Assembly (NCBI RefSeq): GCF_018403685.1
Contig: NZ_BOVK01000029.1
Span: 1 to 60,216 of the forward strand
Reading direction: 5' to 3'
Length of the DNA stretch: 60,216 bases
From: Xylanibacillus composti
Lineage (GTDB): Bacteria > Bacillota > Bacilli > Paenibacillales > K13
The position numbers and the translations under genes were made by a program. Every line of letters begins with the position of its first letter. The first letter of the stretch is position 1. Positions 36,449-43,784 of this stretch are shown here, piece by piece. The notes beneath the pieces were generated by a model, which did no database searches, was not told the DNA's origin, and saw nothing but the letters and a program-made list of their open reading frames with translations.

Positions 36449-36496
36449 CCGACCATATGGATGGAGGCTTCTTTCTTGCAAGAGAGAAGCCTTTTT
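36449..36496 (+). promoter_or_regulatory. Sulfur leader attenuator element, copy E
   Basis: CCGA, stem CCAT/ATGG with loop ATGG, then AGG, abuts terminator AGGCTTCT/AGAAGCCT with an inner TTCTTGCAAGAG hairpin and a T run. It starts right after the ssuB stop and precedes the small genes at 36523 and 36833. Stem sequence is fully changed relative to copy A yet still pairs. Confidence 0.72.
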
Positions 36497-36522
36497 CCTG
36501 TATAGGCAGGCTGGAAGGGGAA

Positions 36523-36846
36523 ATGAATGTGAATCGTCTACAGGTTGTCCACTACCCGGACATCGTATTGGCGCAATATTGCCATGATCAATTCGGCTTG
36601 AACAAGGGAGTATACAACACGATTGATGAATGGTTGTTCAGCCATGGAGAACAAGATGTAATTTTGCGCAGGACGCAAATGGTTCGTTTTTTGGAAGATT
36701 GCAAGAATAGGGCGGGGTATTCGGCTGCTGGTCAACTTACGTTCGGAAGAGGTACGCTGACGGAGAAGCTCGCATTGTTTCAACAGAGGTACGGGCATGA
36801 CAGTCAGAAGGCAACGGAAGGGAGCGGTTCTCATGCGAGCCTCTAA
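36523..36846 (+). CDS. Small protein of unknown function in the sulfonate region
   Basis: This 107-residue soluble protein begins MNVNRLQVVHYPDIVLAQY and is mixed alpha/beta with no recognisable motif, signal peptide or membrane segment. GGAAGGGGAAATGAATG supplies the ribosome site for ATG 36523. It follows copy E of the attenuator and overlaps a DUF2292 gene by 14 bp, so it is probably co-expressed under sulfur limitation. Function unknown. Confidence 0.7.
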   Translation: MNVNRLQVVHYPDIVLAQYCHDQFGLNKGVYNTIDEWLFSHGEQDVILRRTQMVRFLEDCKNRAGYSAAGQLTFGRGTLTEKLALFQQRYGHDSQKATEGSGSHASL

Positions 36847-37039
36847 GAGCGGCGGAGAGGGTTGGGATTGGAAATGGCTGCTGTCGCAATTCGAAGAGAT
36901 GAAGTTTGGCTCCATACAAATAACCATTCATGACGGCAAGGTTGTCCAGGTTGACCGCACAGAGAAGTTTCGTTCCCCCCAAGCATCAGCGGGCCAATCA
37001 TTGCCGACTAGACGGAGCATCAACGAACAGAGCAGATAG
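36833..37039 (+). CDS. Second DUF2292 (YezD-type) small protein
   Basis: This 68-residue protein has the same core as the 28592 gene: FGSIQITIHDGKVVQVDRTEK, followed by a disordered polar tail. GGAAGGGAG lies 7 bp before ATG 36833, inside the end of the preceding gene, so translation is coupled. Two DUF2292 copies downstream of two copies of the same leader element link this family with the sulfur regulon. Confidence 0.85.
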   Translation: MRASKSGGEGWDWKWLLSQFEEMKFGSIQITIHDGKVVQVDRTEKFRSPQASAGQSLPTRRSINEQSR

Positions 37040-37097
37040 CTTGAGAACGGTTTGGAGCTGGTAAGTAAGCATGATGATAGCAATTGCGAAATGCGCG

Positions 37098-37138
37098 AAA
37101 TGGGTGCGCGACTTCCTTGCGAAGCGCGCACCCATTTT
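37098..37138. terminator. Bidirectional terminator
   Basis: AAATGGGTGCGCG (37098-37110) pairs with CGCGCACCCATTTT (37125-37138), with A and T runs at either side. It separates the convergent DUF2292 gene and the minus-strand binding-protein gene. Confidence 0.8.
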
Positions 37139-37148
37139 CTAGTTCATC

Positions 37149-38204
37149 TTATTCGGCTTCCAATTCCTTCAGCGCCTGCTCGACATACTTGCTCTCCAAT
37201 ACGTCGGCGGTATGCAACTGCTTGCCAATTCCGCCGGTTCTGAACAAGAAATCCGCCTGGGCTTGATGAGATGCGGCAAATTCCGGAGTGATCGGAGCAA
37301 GAATCGGATCGCTGTTCTCCAGTACGGTTGTGACAATTTCCAATTCCAGCTTTTCTGCATCCGCGATTTCCTCGGCAACCTCGTACAGATGTTCCAGGAA
37401 GTAGAGCCGTGTTTGTTCATATGCCTTCAAGAACGCTACCGTTGCCTCGGGCTGTTCGTTAATAAAGTCGGTTCTGGCAATGAGGAAGCTCGGCGCATCG
37501 ATGCCAAGGTCCTCCCCGGACGCCAAGATGCTGGCGCCAGACTGGAATACGGCTGTTGTCGCATACGGTTCCCATATCGACCACGCATCGATAGCGCCTG
37601 AATCCAGTGCGGGCCGGGCTTCGTCTGGCTGGAGCTGAATAATATCGATGTCATTATCCGTCAATCCGGCTTGATCGATGGCCATGTACAGGAAGTTGTA
37701 TGCGCTGCTTCCTTTGGCGACGCCGATTTTCTTCCCTTTCAGATCCGCTAATTGTTGAATGGAGCTGTTCGGCGGAATTACGATCGCATTCCCTTTCTTG
37801 CCATCGCTCACTACGGCAACCGCCTTGAAATCGACATTGCCAACCTGACCGGCTATGACCGGCGTTCCTCCAACGGAGCCGAAGTCGAGTCTTCCTGCCG
37901 CCAAAGCTTCGAAGTGCGGGGGACCGCTGGCGAATTCGTGCCATCTGATCTCAATATTTTGTTCCTCCAGCTGCTCAGCGATCATCCCTGTCTGCCGCGC
38001 GTAGGGCAATATGCCGGTCTTCCCTTGAACCCCCACATGTATAACCGTTTTGGCTTGAGCATCATCGCCGCTCGCCGTCCCTTGCTTGATCCCTGTTGAA
38101 GTTCCGGCCCCGGAGCCGCAAGCGGTAAGCGCACCGGCCAATACTAGCGCGCTTAGCAAGTGGGTCCATCTTTTGCGTTGATTCGTCATCGTCATAGTGT
38201 TCAT
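37149..38204 (-). CDS. Sulfonate/taurine ABC transporter substrate-binding lipoprotein (SsuA-like)
   Basis: The 351-residue binding protein has a signal peptide with lipobox LTAC, a Gly/Ser/Thr-rich tether and an SsuA-type fold: VIHVGVQGKTGILPYARQTG, FASGPPHFEALAAGRLDFG, LKGKKIGVAKGSSAYNFLYM and LDSGAIDAWSIWEPYATT. Start choice lies between ATG 38204 and ATG 38195, with GAGGAGG just upstream. It is intact, unlike ssuA at 32710, and could serve either of the two ssuBC pairs. It follows two flavin monooxygenase genes on the same strand. Confidence 0.9.
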   Translation of the reverse strand: MNTMTMTNQRKRWTHLLSALVLAGALTACGSGAGTSTGIKQGTASGDDAQAKTVIHVGVQGKTGILPYARQTGMIAEQLEEQNIEIRWHEFASGPPHFEALAAGRLDFGSVGGTPVIAGQVGNVDFKAVAVVSDGKKGNAIVIPPNSSIQQLADLKGKKIGVAKGSSAYNFLYMAIDQAGLTDNDIDIIQLQPDEARPALDSGAIDAWSIWEPYATTAVFQSGASILASGEDLGIDAPSFLIARTDFINEQPEATVAFLKAYEQTRLYFLEHLYEVAEEIADAEKLELEIVTTVLENSDPILAPITPEFAASHQAQADFLFRTGGIGKQLHTADVLESKYVEQALKELEAE

Positions 38205-38272
38205 TCCTCCTCAGCATGTATGAATGGCATACGTATCGACACAAGGGATCGCTTGCATCTGCAGTGAACAGA

Positions 38273-39652
38273 TCAATCCAAGCTGCTTACAGGCGCTGCC
38301 TGGTGAGAATCGCGCCGCTCCGGTATCGTCGGAACGGATAATCCGAGATGATCGCGGAGTGTTGTGCCTGCATACTCCTTGCGAAACAAGCCGCGCCGCT
38401 GCAGCAACGGGATCACATGATCGACAAACAGCTCCAACCCGCCGGGCAAATAAGGCGGCATTATGTTGAAGCCGTCGCATGCCTGATTGTTGAAATAATG
38501 CTCCAAGTGTGCGGCGATCTGTTCCGGCGAACCGGCTATCGTCTGATGACCGCGCGCGCCGGTAACGCGCGAGATTAGTTGGCGAATGGTCAGCTTTTCT
38601 CTGCGGGCCATATCGACGAGCAGCTGATAGCGGCTCTTGCCATCGTTGATATGATAATCGGCATCCGGCAAGTCCGGCACCGGCCCGTCTAAGGGGTAAT
38701 CGGCCAAGTCAACGCGAAGCATGCGCGAGACCATGCCGATGCCGACCTCTGGGGCAACCAATTCCTGAAATTGCTGTTCCAGCAGCTTCGCTTCGCTTTC
38801 GGTTGAACCGATGAAAGGAAGGACGCCCGGCATAATTTTCAGAGAATCGGGGGATCGGCCGTACTTGGTCATTCTCCCCTTCAAGCTCTTGTAAAAGGCT
38901 TGCGCTTCTTCAAGCGTTTGCCAAGCAGTGAACACGGCCTCTGCGGTTTGTGCGGCGAATTCCTGTCCGGCCTCGGATGAACCCGCCTGCACGATGACAG
39001 GGCGGCCTTGCGGCGAACGGGGAACGTTCAACGGACCGCGGACTGAAAAGAAACGTCCTTCATGCTCGAGAGGATGAACTTTGGCGGAATCGGCATACAA
39101 GCCAGACGCCTTATCGGCAATGACCGCATCCGGCTCCCAACTGTCCCACAAGCCGGTTACAACGTCGACGAACTCTCTCGCTCGCTCATAGCGCACAGCA
39201 TGGGCGAGATGCTGATCCTTCCCGAAATTGCCGCTTGCTTCGCCAAGGCCCGTAGTCACGACGTTCCAGGCTGCCCTGCCGTTGCTGAGATGATCCAGCG
39301 AGGCGAATTTCCGCGCTACATGAAACGGCTCGCTGTAGGTAGTCGAAACCGTGCCGGTTAAGCCAATGCGCTCGGTGACGGATGCTAGCGCAGACAGCAG
39401 CGTCAAGGGCTCCGCTCGAACAGGAACCGTACGTTGAACGGCAACTTCCAGCGCCTCGGGCAAGGAAGGGACATCTTCGATGAAAACCATATCCATTTTG
39501 CCTCGTTCCGCAGTTTGGGCGAATTGTTTGTAGAAATCCAATGTGAACAATCCGGCTGTGTCGGTTTTCGGATGCCGCCAAGCCGCGATATGATGGCCGA
39601 CACCGAATATGAAAGCTCCCAGATGAAGCTGGCGGATGGATTTTTCTGACAT
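38273..39652 (-). CDS. NtaA/SnaA/DszA-family flavin monooxygenase
   Basis: This 459-residue FMN-dependent monooxygenase belongs to the class that oxidises nitrilotriacetate, dibenzothiophene sulfone or N-acetyl-cysteine derivatives. Motifs: LHLGAFIFGVGHHIAAWRHP at the start, NGRAAWNVVTTGLGEASGNFG near 125-145, GPLNVPRSPQGRPVIVQAGSS near 205-225 and GARGHQTIAGSPEQIAAHLE near 355. It requires reduced flavin from a separate reductase. The sulfur context suggests a role in opening organosulfur compounds, but the substrate is unknown. It is cotranscribed with the paralog upstream on the same strand (33-bp gap). Confidence 0.9.
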   Translation of the reverse strand: MSEKSIRQLHLGAFIFGVGHHIAAWRHPKTDTAGLFTLDFYKQFAQTAERGKMDMVFIEDVPSLPEALEVAVQRTVPVRAEPLTLLSALASVTERIGLTGTVSTTYSEPFHVARKFASLDHLSNGRAAWNVVTTGLGEASGNFGKDQHLAHAVRYERAREFVDVVTGLWDSWEPDAVIADKASGLYADSAKVHPLEHEGRFFSVRGPLNVPRSPQGRPVIVQAGSSEAGQEFAAQTAEAVFTAWQTLEEAQAFYKSLKGRMTKYGRSPDSLKIMPGVLPFIGSTESEAKLLEQQFQELVAPEVGIGMVSRMLRVDLADYPLDGPVPDLPDADYHINDGKSRYQLLVDMARREKLTIRQLISRVTGARGHQTIAGSPEQIAAHLEHYFNNQACDGFNIMPPYLPGGLELFVDHVIPLLQRRGLFRKEYAGTTLRDHLGLSVPTIPERRDSHQAAPVSSLD

Positions 39653-39685
39653 AGGAAGGCCTCCTTAATAGGGTAGAATAGGCGA

Positions 39686-41035
39686 TTAAACAGTCGAGGC
39701 AGCGAATTGGCTGTCCGGGCGTGCAAGTCCGAGATGTCCGCGCAATGTCGAAGAGGTATAAGCTGTTCGGAACAGTCCGCGATTCTGAAGGATCGGGACG
39801 ACCTGATCGACGAATTCCTCCAAGCCGCCGGGCAGAACGGGCGGCATAATGTTGAAGCCGTCGCATGCGCCGCGGATAAACCAGTCTGTCAAATGATCGG
39901 CGATTTGTTCCGGAGTGCCTGCTATAGTCCGGTGCCCCCGGGCTCCGGTCACCCGGTAGATCAACTCGCGGACGGTTAGCTGCTCACGCCTCGCCAGATC
40001 GGAAATGAGCTGGAACCGGCTTTTCCCTCCGTTGATCCGACTGGCATCCGGCAATGAAGGCAGCGGCCCATCCCATTTGGCATCGCTCAGGTCAGCGCCG
40101 CCCAGTGCGGAGGACAGCATGGATAGTCCCAATTCAGGCAGGACAAGCTCTTGGAGGAGGGCCTCCTTGTCCCTGGCTTCCTGCTCGGTGGAACCTATTA
40201 TAGGCAAGATGCCCGGCAGCACTTTGACCGCCTCCGGCGATCGTCCATATTCGGGAAGCAGCTGCTTTAAGCTGTTATAGTAATGTTTGGCTTCATCGAA
40301 GGTTTGCCAGGCAACAAAGATGACCTCCGCATATTCAGCTGCAAAGCGGCGGCCGCTATCCGATGCGCCGGCTTGAATAAATACGGGCCTTCCTTGAGGG
40401 GAACGGGTCAGATTCAGCGGCCCTCTTACGCCGAAATGCTCGCCGCGATGATGGATCGTATGCACGCGGGCCGGATCTGCGAATATCCCTGCCCGGCGAT
40501 CCGCTATGGTTGCGTCGTCCTCCCAGGAATCCCAAAGCTTAGCGGCAACTTCCGCAAATTCCCTGGCGCGCTCGTAGCGGAGAGAGTGTTCCATATGCGG
40601 GGAACTGCCGAAATTGGCGGCTTCTTCATCACGGCTGGAGGTGACGATATTCCAAGCCGCTCGCCCGTGGCTGAGATGGTCCAGCATCGCAAATTCTCTC
40701 GCCAAGTTGTACGGCTCCTGGTAAGTTGTCGATACGGTAGCGGCCAGCCCGATGTGCTCGGTTACCCCTGCGAGATAGGAGAGCAGGGTGATCGGTTCAG
40801 GTCTGGTTGTAACGGCATGCTTGAAATAATGCGGATTGGCATAATTGGCGAACAACGTGTCAGCGAGAAACAGCATGTCGAACTTGCCTCTTTCGGCAAT
40901 TTGGGCCAGTTGCCGGTAATAGTCGGCCTCCATCACTCGCTCAGGCTGACTGTCGGGGTGCCGCCATGCCGATACATGATGGCCCGTGTGAAGCAGAAAA
41001 GCGCCAAGATGCATCTCTTTTTTTGCCATGTACAT
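39686..41035 (-). CDS. NtaA/SnaA/DszA-family flavin monooxygenase, paralog
   Basis: This 449-residue enzyme is of the same family as its neighbour: MHLGAFLLHTGHHVSAWRHP, HGRAAWNIVTSSRDEEAANFG, GPLNLTRSPQGRPVFIQAGAS and GARGHRTIAGTPEQIADHL. The two are clearly paralogous over their whole length but differ in the likely substrate-pocket regions, suggesting two organosulfur substrates. GAAGGAGG precedes ATG 41035. A leader element (copy F) and a predicted promoter lie directly upstream, making this the first gene of the minus-strand operon that ends with the binding protein. Confidence 0.9.
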   Translation of the reverse strand: MYMAKKEMHLGAFLLHTGHHVSAWRHPDSQPERVMEADYYRQLAQIAERGKFDMLFLADTLFANYANPHYFKHAVTTRPEPITLLSYLAGVTEHIGLAATVSTTYQEPYNLAREFAMLDHLSHGRAAWNIVTSSRDEEAANFGSSPHMEHSLRYERAREFAEVAAKLWDSWEDDATIADRRAGIFADPARVHTIHHRGEHFGVRGPLNLTRSPQGRPVFIQAGASDSGRRFAAEYAEVIFVAWQTFDEAKHYYNSLKQLLPEYGRSPEAVKVLPGILPIIGSTEQEARDKEALLQELVLPELGLSMLSSALGGADLSDAKWDGPLPSLPDASRINGGKSRFQLISDLARREQLTVRELIYRVTGARGHRTIAGTPEQIADHLTDWFIRGACDGFNIMPPVLPGGLEEFVDQVVPILQNRGLFRTAYTSSTLRGHLGLARPDSQFAASTV

Positions 41036-41058
41036 TAGCCTCCTTCAAAATAGTGAAT

Positions 41059-41121
41059 AAAAAAAGCCCCCTGACGGAAGGATGCTTCCGTGAACAGGAG
41101 GCCTTTGGTGAACCAATCGGC
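41059..41121 (-). promoter_or_regulatory. Sulfur leader attenuator element, copy F
   Basis: On the minus strand: CCGA, stem TTGG/CCAA (plus-strand 41113-41116 and 41105-41108), loop TTCA, then AGG, running into terminator GCCTCCTG/CAGGGGGC with inner ACGGAAG/CTTCCGT and seven T (plus 41059-41065). It is the most diverged stem of the six copies yet fully paired. Confidence 0.75.
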
Positions 41122-41140
41122 TGTATGGAATTTGTAAACT

Positions 41141-41169
41141 ATCTTAGCACCATAAATCCGATTAATCAA
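41141..41169 (-). promoter_or_regulatory. Predicted promoter of the monooxygenase operon
   Basis: Minus strand TTGATT (plus 41164-41169) and TAAGAT (plus 41141-41146) are 17 bp apart. Transcription would start about 15 bp before leader copy F. Confidence 0.55.
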
Positions 41170-41203
41170 GTAGGTATTGTGGGAATATTTTCTGAGAAGG
41201 GTG

Positions 41204-41232
41204 TTGACAGCATGCTAAGGCGATGATAGGAT
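41204..41232 (+). promoter_or_regulatory. Predicted promoter of the ssuE-like operon
   Basis: TTGACA (41204-41209) and TAGGAT (41227-41232) are 17 bp apart. Just downstream, AATTCC...GGAATT and CAACTAA...TTAGTTG (about 41239-41269) form interleaved inverted repeats, a possible operator or alternative RNA fold before leader copy C. Confidence 0.65.
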
Positions 41233-41271
41233 AACGATAATTCCAACTAAACAAATCGGAATTAGTTGAAT

Positions 41272-41327
41272 TCGACCGGATAACCGGAGATGCTTGCCCA
41301 GAAGGGGGGATGTATCTCCGGTTTTTT
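41272..41327 (+). promoter_or_regulatory. Sulfur leader attenuator element, copy C
   Basis: TCGA, stem CCGG/CCGG with loop ATAA, then AGA. The terminator ACCGGAGAT/ATCTCCGGT plus six T uses the whole 3' arm of the small hairpin, so hairpin and terminator exclude each other. It lies between promoter and ssuE-like gene. Confidence 0.78.
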
Positions 41328-41367
41328 CCACTTTCCCCAAATCGAAACCATAAAGGAGTGTTGTGAA

Positions 41368-41958
41368 ATGGCCAAAATCGTCATTGTATCGGGTAATCCC
41401 GTCAAGCATTCGAGGCTGAACGGATTGACGGAGCATGCGGCCGGAAAGCTTCAGGAATCAGGTTACCGCGTAGCATGGATTCATGTTTCTGACTTGCCGG
41501 CGGAGGATTTGATTCATGCCAAATTTGACAGCCCGTCAATCCTGGAGGCGAATGCGCAAATCGAGCAGGCGGATGCGGTTATCCTTGCAAGTCCAGTGTA
41601 TAAGGCTTCATTCTCGGGGGTGCTGAAAGCTTATCTCGATTTGCTCCCACAGCAGAGCTTGCATCAGAAGCTTATCCTGCCTTTATTTATCGGGGGATCG
41701 ATTGCGCATTTGCTGGCAGTGGAGTATTCGCTCAAACCGATCGTGTCCGTGCTCGGGGCGAGAAATCAGCTTGCAGGCGTGTATGCTGTAGATAGTTGGG
41801 TTACTCGCGAGGAGCAAGGCGGGTTTGCATTATCTGAAGAATTGCTGGCGCGTCTGGACGACTCCATTCGCCAATTGACCGAGGAACTGCGTTGGCTGTC
41901 TGTAAGAAGAGAGTGGGAGAGGAACTTGAATTCCGATTCCGTCCATTCGGCCATATAA
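41368..41958 (+). CDS. ssuE: NAD(P)H-dependent FMN reductase (SsuE-like)
   Basis: This 196-residue flavodoxin-fold reductase has the phosphate-loop start IVIVSGNPVKHSRLNGL, ADAVILASPVYKASFSGVLK near residue 72, and FIGGSIAHLLAVEYSLKPI near 112, all typical of SsuE. It would supply FMNH2 to SsuD and to the two NtaA-type monooxygenases divergently encoded. AAAGGAGTG precedes ATG 41368. Attenuator copies lie on both sides of it. Confidence 0.9.
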   Translation: MAKIVIVSGNPVKHSRLNGLTEHAAGKLQESGYRVAWIHVSDLPAEDLIHAKFDSPSILEANAQIEQADAVILASPVYKASFSGVLKAYLDLLPQQSLHQKLILPLFIGGSIAHLLAVEYSLKPIVSVLGARNQLAGVYAVDSWVTREEQGGFALSEELLARLDDSIRQLTEELRWLSVRREWERNLNSDSVHSAI

Positions 41959-41967
41959 AACCTGACA

Positions 41968-42025
41968 TCGACCAGTCAACTGGAGGCTCTCGTCCCTTGC
42001 CAAGGCAAGGGGAGGAGCTTTTTTT
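41968..42025 (+). promoter_or_regulatory. Sulfur leader attenuator element, copy D
   Basis: TCGA, stem CCAG/CTGG with loop TCAA, then AGG. The following hairpin has inner stem CCCTTGCC/GGCAAGGG and outer GCTC/GAGC with seven T (42019-42025). It sits between the ssuE-like stop and the second ssuB, with no promoter seen in the 10-bp gap. Confidence 0.75.
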
Positions 42026-42088
42026 GTTCAAGCGGCAATGTCGGGCAATCGCTGCAGAGATGTTACGAGTGAAGGGAGGAGGCCAAGC

Positions 42089-42865
42089 ATGAGTGATCCA
42101 ATACTTGCCGTTGAAAAGTTAGACAAGACATTTGTTACGCCTAACGGGCGCGTTCATGCATTGCAGGATATACAATTGACCATCAGGCGCGGCGAGTTCG
42201 TAACTGTGATCGGTCCAAGCGGCTGCGGCAAGAGTACGCTGCTGAAGATCATAGCCGGCCTGGACGCGCAATACGAAGGCAACGTCCTTTTGGATGGGGA
42301 GAAAATCGTAAAGCCGAGCATTGAGAAAGGATTTATTTTTCAGGAGCATCGGTTGTTTCCATGGTTGACTGTCGAGAAGAACATCGCCGCAGATTTATCC
42401 TTGAAACGTCGGGACATTCGTGCCAAGGTAGATGAATTCATCGAAATCGTGCGGCTGAAAGGATTTGAGCAAGCCTATCCGCGGGAGCTGTCCGGGGGCA
42501 TGTCGCAGCGTGTAGCCATTGCCAGAGCGTTGCTTCGCAACCCCAAGGTGCTGCTGCTGGATGAACCGTTCGGCGCGCTTGATGCCTTCACGAGAAGCCA
42601 TCTTCAAGAGGTGCTGCTGGACATTTGGCAGCGGAACCGAACGACCATGATTCTCGTCACGCACGATATTGATGAAGCGATATTTCTGGCTAACCGTGTG
42701 GTGATCATGAATCCCCGTCCCGGAACGATTAAGAAAGTGATCACAGTAGATTTGCCTTATCCGCGCAAGAAATCCAATACCTCCTTCCAGCAATATCGTC
42801 ATATGGTACTCAATGAGTTTGAGAAGGTGGACGAATTGGAGCTCGTAGACAGCTCGGGCATATGA
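42089..42865 (+). CDS. Sulfonate/nitrate-type ABC transporter ATPase
   Basis: The 258-residue ATPase has Walker [13 protein letters not shown]-loop [12 protein letters not shown], signature [15 protein letters not shown], Walker [14 protein letters not shown] and switch His in [12 protein letters not shown]. It is the second SsuB-like protein of the window, paired with the permease 35 bp downstream. No binding-protein gene is adjacent, so it may use the lipoprotein at 37149-38204. ATG 42089 follows GGGAGGAGG. Confidence 0.9.
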   Translation: MSDPILAVEKLDKTFVTPNGRVHALQDIQLTIRRGEFVTVIGPSGCGKSTLLKIIAGLDAQYEGNVLLDGEKIVKPSIEKGFIFQEHRLFPWLTVEKNIAADLSLKRRDIRAKVDEFIEIVRLKGFEQAYPRELSGGMSQRVAIARALLRNPKVLLLDEPFGALDAFTRSHLQEVLLDIWQRNRTTMILVTHDIDEAIFLANRVVIMNPRPGTIKKVITVDLPYPRKKSNTSFQQYRHMVLNEFEKVDELELVDSSGI

Positions 42866-42900
42866 GGAGAACACTTCGCACTGATTAGAGGGGGAGCACG

Positions 42901-43755
42901 ATGAGCAGAACAGATGCAATGCCAACAGGTGGAGCCGCCACCATCAGCGGCAAGACAAAGGTCAAATCCGAAGCACCCGGGAAACATAGGCAGGAGAAGC
43001 TTCGTGCAGCCGTACAAGGATTGATTTTGCCTGCAAGCATTCTGGCAAGCTGGCAACTCGCAGGCACGCTTGAATGGATATCTCCTATTATGCTGCCTGC
43101 TCCTTCAGCCATATTTATGGCATTTGTTGATTTGACGGCAAGCGGCGAGCTGTTTAGCCATTTGCAAATCAGCGTATATCGGGCTGCCCTGGGCTTTGCG
43201 CTGGGTGGAGGGCTGGGATTGCTCCTTGGCATGATAAGCGGGTTGTTTCGGCGAGCGGAACAAACCGTCGATCCAACGTTGCAAATGCTGCGCATGATCC
43301 CGCATTTGGCCATAACGCCCTTATTTATCCTTTGGTTCGGCTTTGGCGAACTATCCAAAATTCTGCTTATCGCAAAAGGAGCATTCTTCCCTTTATATGT
43401 GAATACTTTTTTGGGTATACGGAATGCGGACGCCAAGCTGTTTGACGTGGCAAGAGTATTGGAATTCAATCGCTGGAAGCAAATCACCAGACTGGTGCTG
43501 CCTTCGGCCATGCCTAATATATTGCTGGGCTTGCGCTTATCGCTGGGAATTGCGTGGTTGGGACTGGTCGTGGCAGAGCTGATGGGATCAAGCGAAGGCG
43601 TCGGGTACCTGATTATGGATGCACGGCAATTTTCCCAAACAGCTATTGTGTTCGTCGGCATTATTATATTTGCTGTAGTAGGGAAGCTGACAGATTCAGT
43701 CGTGCGTTATCTGGAGAAACGCTTGCTGCGCTGGCGGGACAGCTTTACTGGATAA
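42901..43755 (+). CDS. Sulfonate/nitrate-type ABC transporter permease
   Basis: This 284-residue permease of the SsuC/TauC class has an extended polar N-terminus (about 40 residues), then six helices with LRMIPHLAITPLFILWFGFG and the coupling loop ARVLEFNRWKQITRLVLPSAM. It partners with the ATPase just upstream. AGAGGGGGAGC precedes ATG 42901. It ends the sulfur region; the next gene is convergent. Confidence 0.9.
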   Translation: MSRTDAMPTGGAATISGKTKVKSEAPGKHRQEKLRAAVQGLILPASILASWQLAGTLEWISPIMLPAPSAIFMAFVDLTASGELFSHLQISVYRAALGFALGGGLGLLLGMISGLFRRAEQTVDPTLQMLRMIPHLAITPLFILWFGFGELSKILLIAKGAFFPLYVNTFLGIRNADAKLFDVARVLEFNRWKQITRLVLPSAMPNILLGLRLSLGIAWLGLVVAELMGSSEGVGYLIMDARQFSQTAIVFVGIIIFAVVGKLTDSVVRYLEKRLLRWRDSFTG

Positions 43756-43784
43756 GCGCTGAGCGCTGGCTCTGCCGCCTATTG

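Noticed and set aside
36449-36496. Ordinary terminator of the ssu operon only
   Set aside because: It does end in a terminator, but the CGA-stem-AGG head fits the other five copies in spacing and pairing, so an ordinary terminator alone does not explain it.
41059-41103. Terminator for the plus strand near 41.1 kb
   Set aside because: The T run is on the minus strand, between the leader hairpin and the minus-strand gene start, so it belongs to leader copy F.
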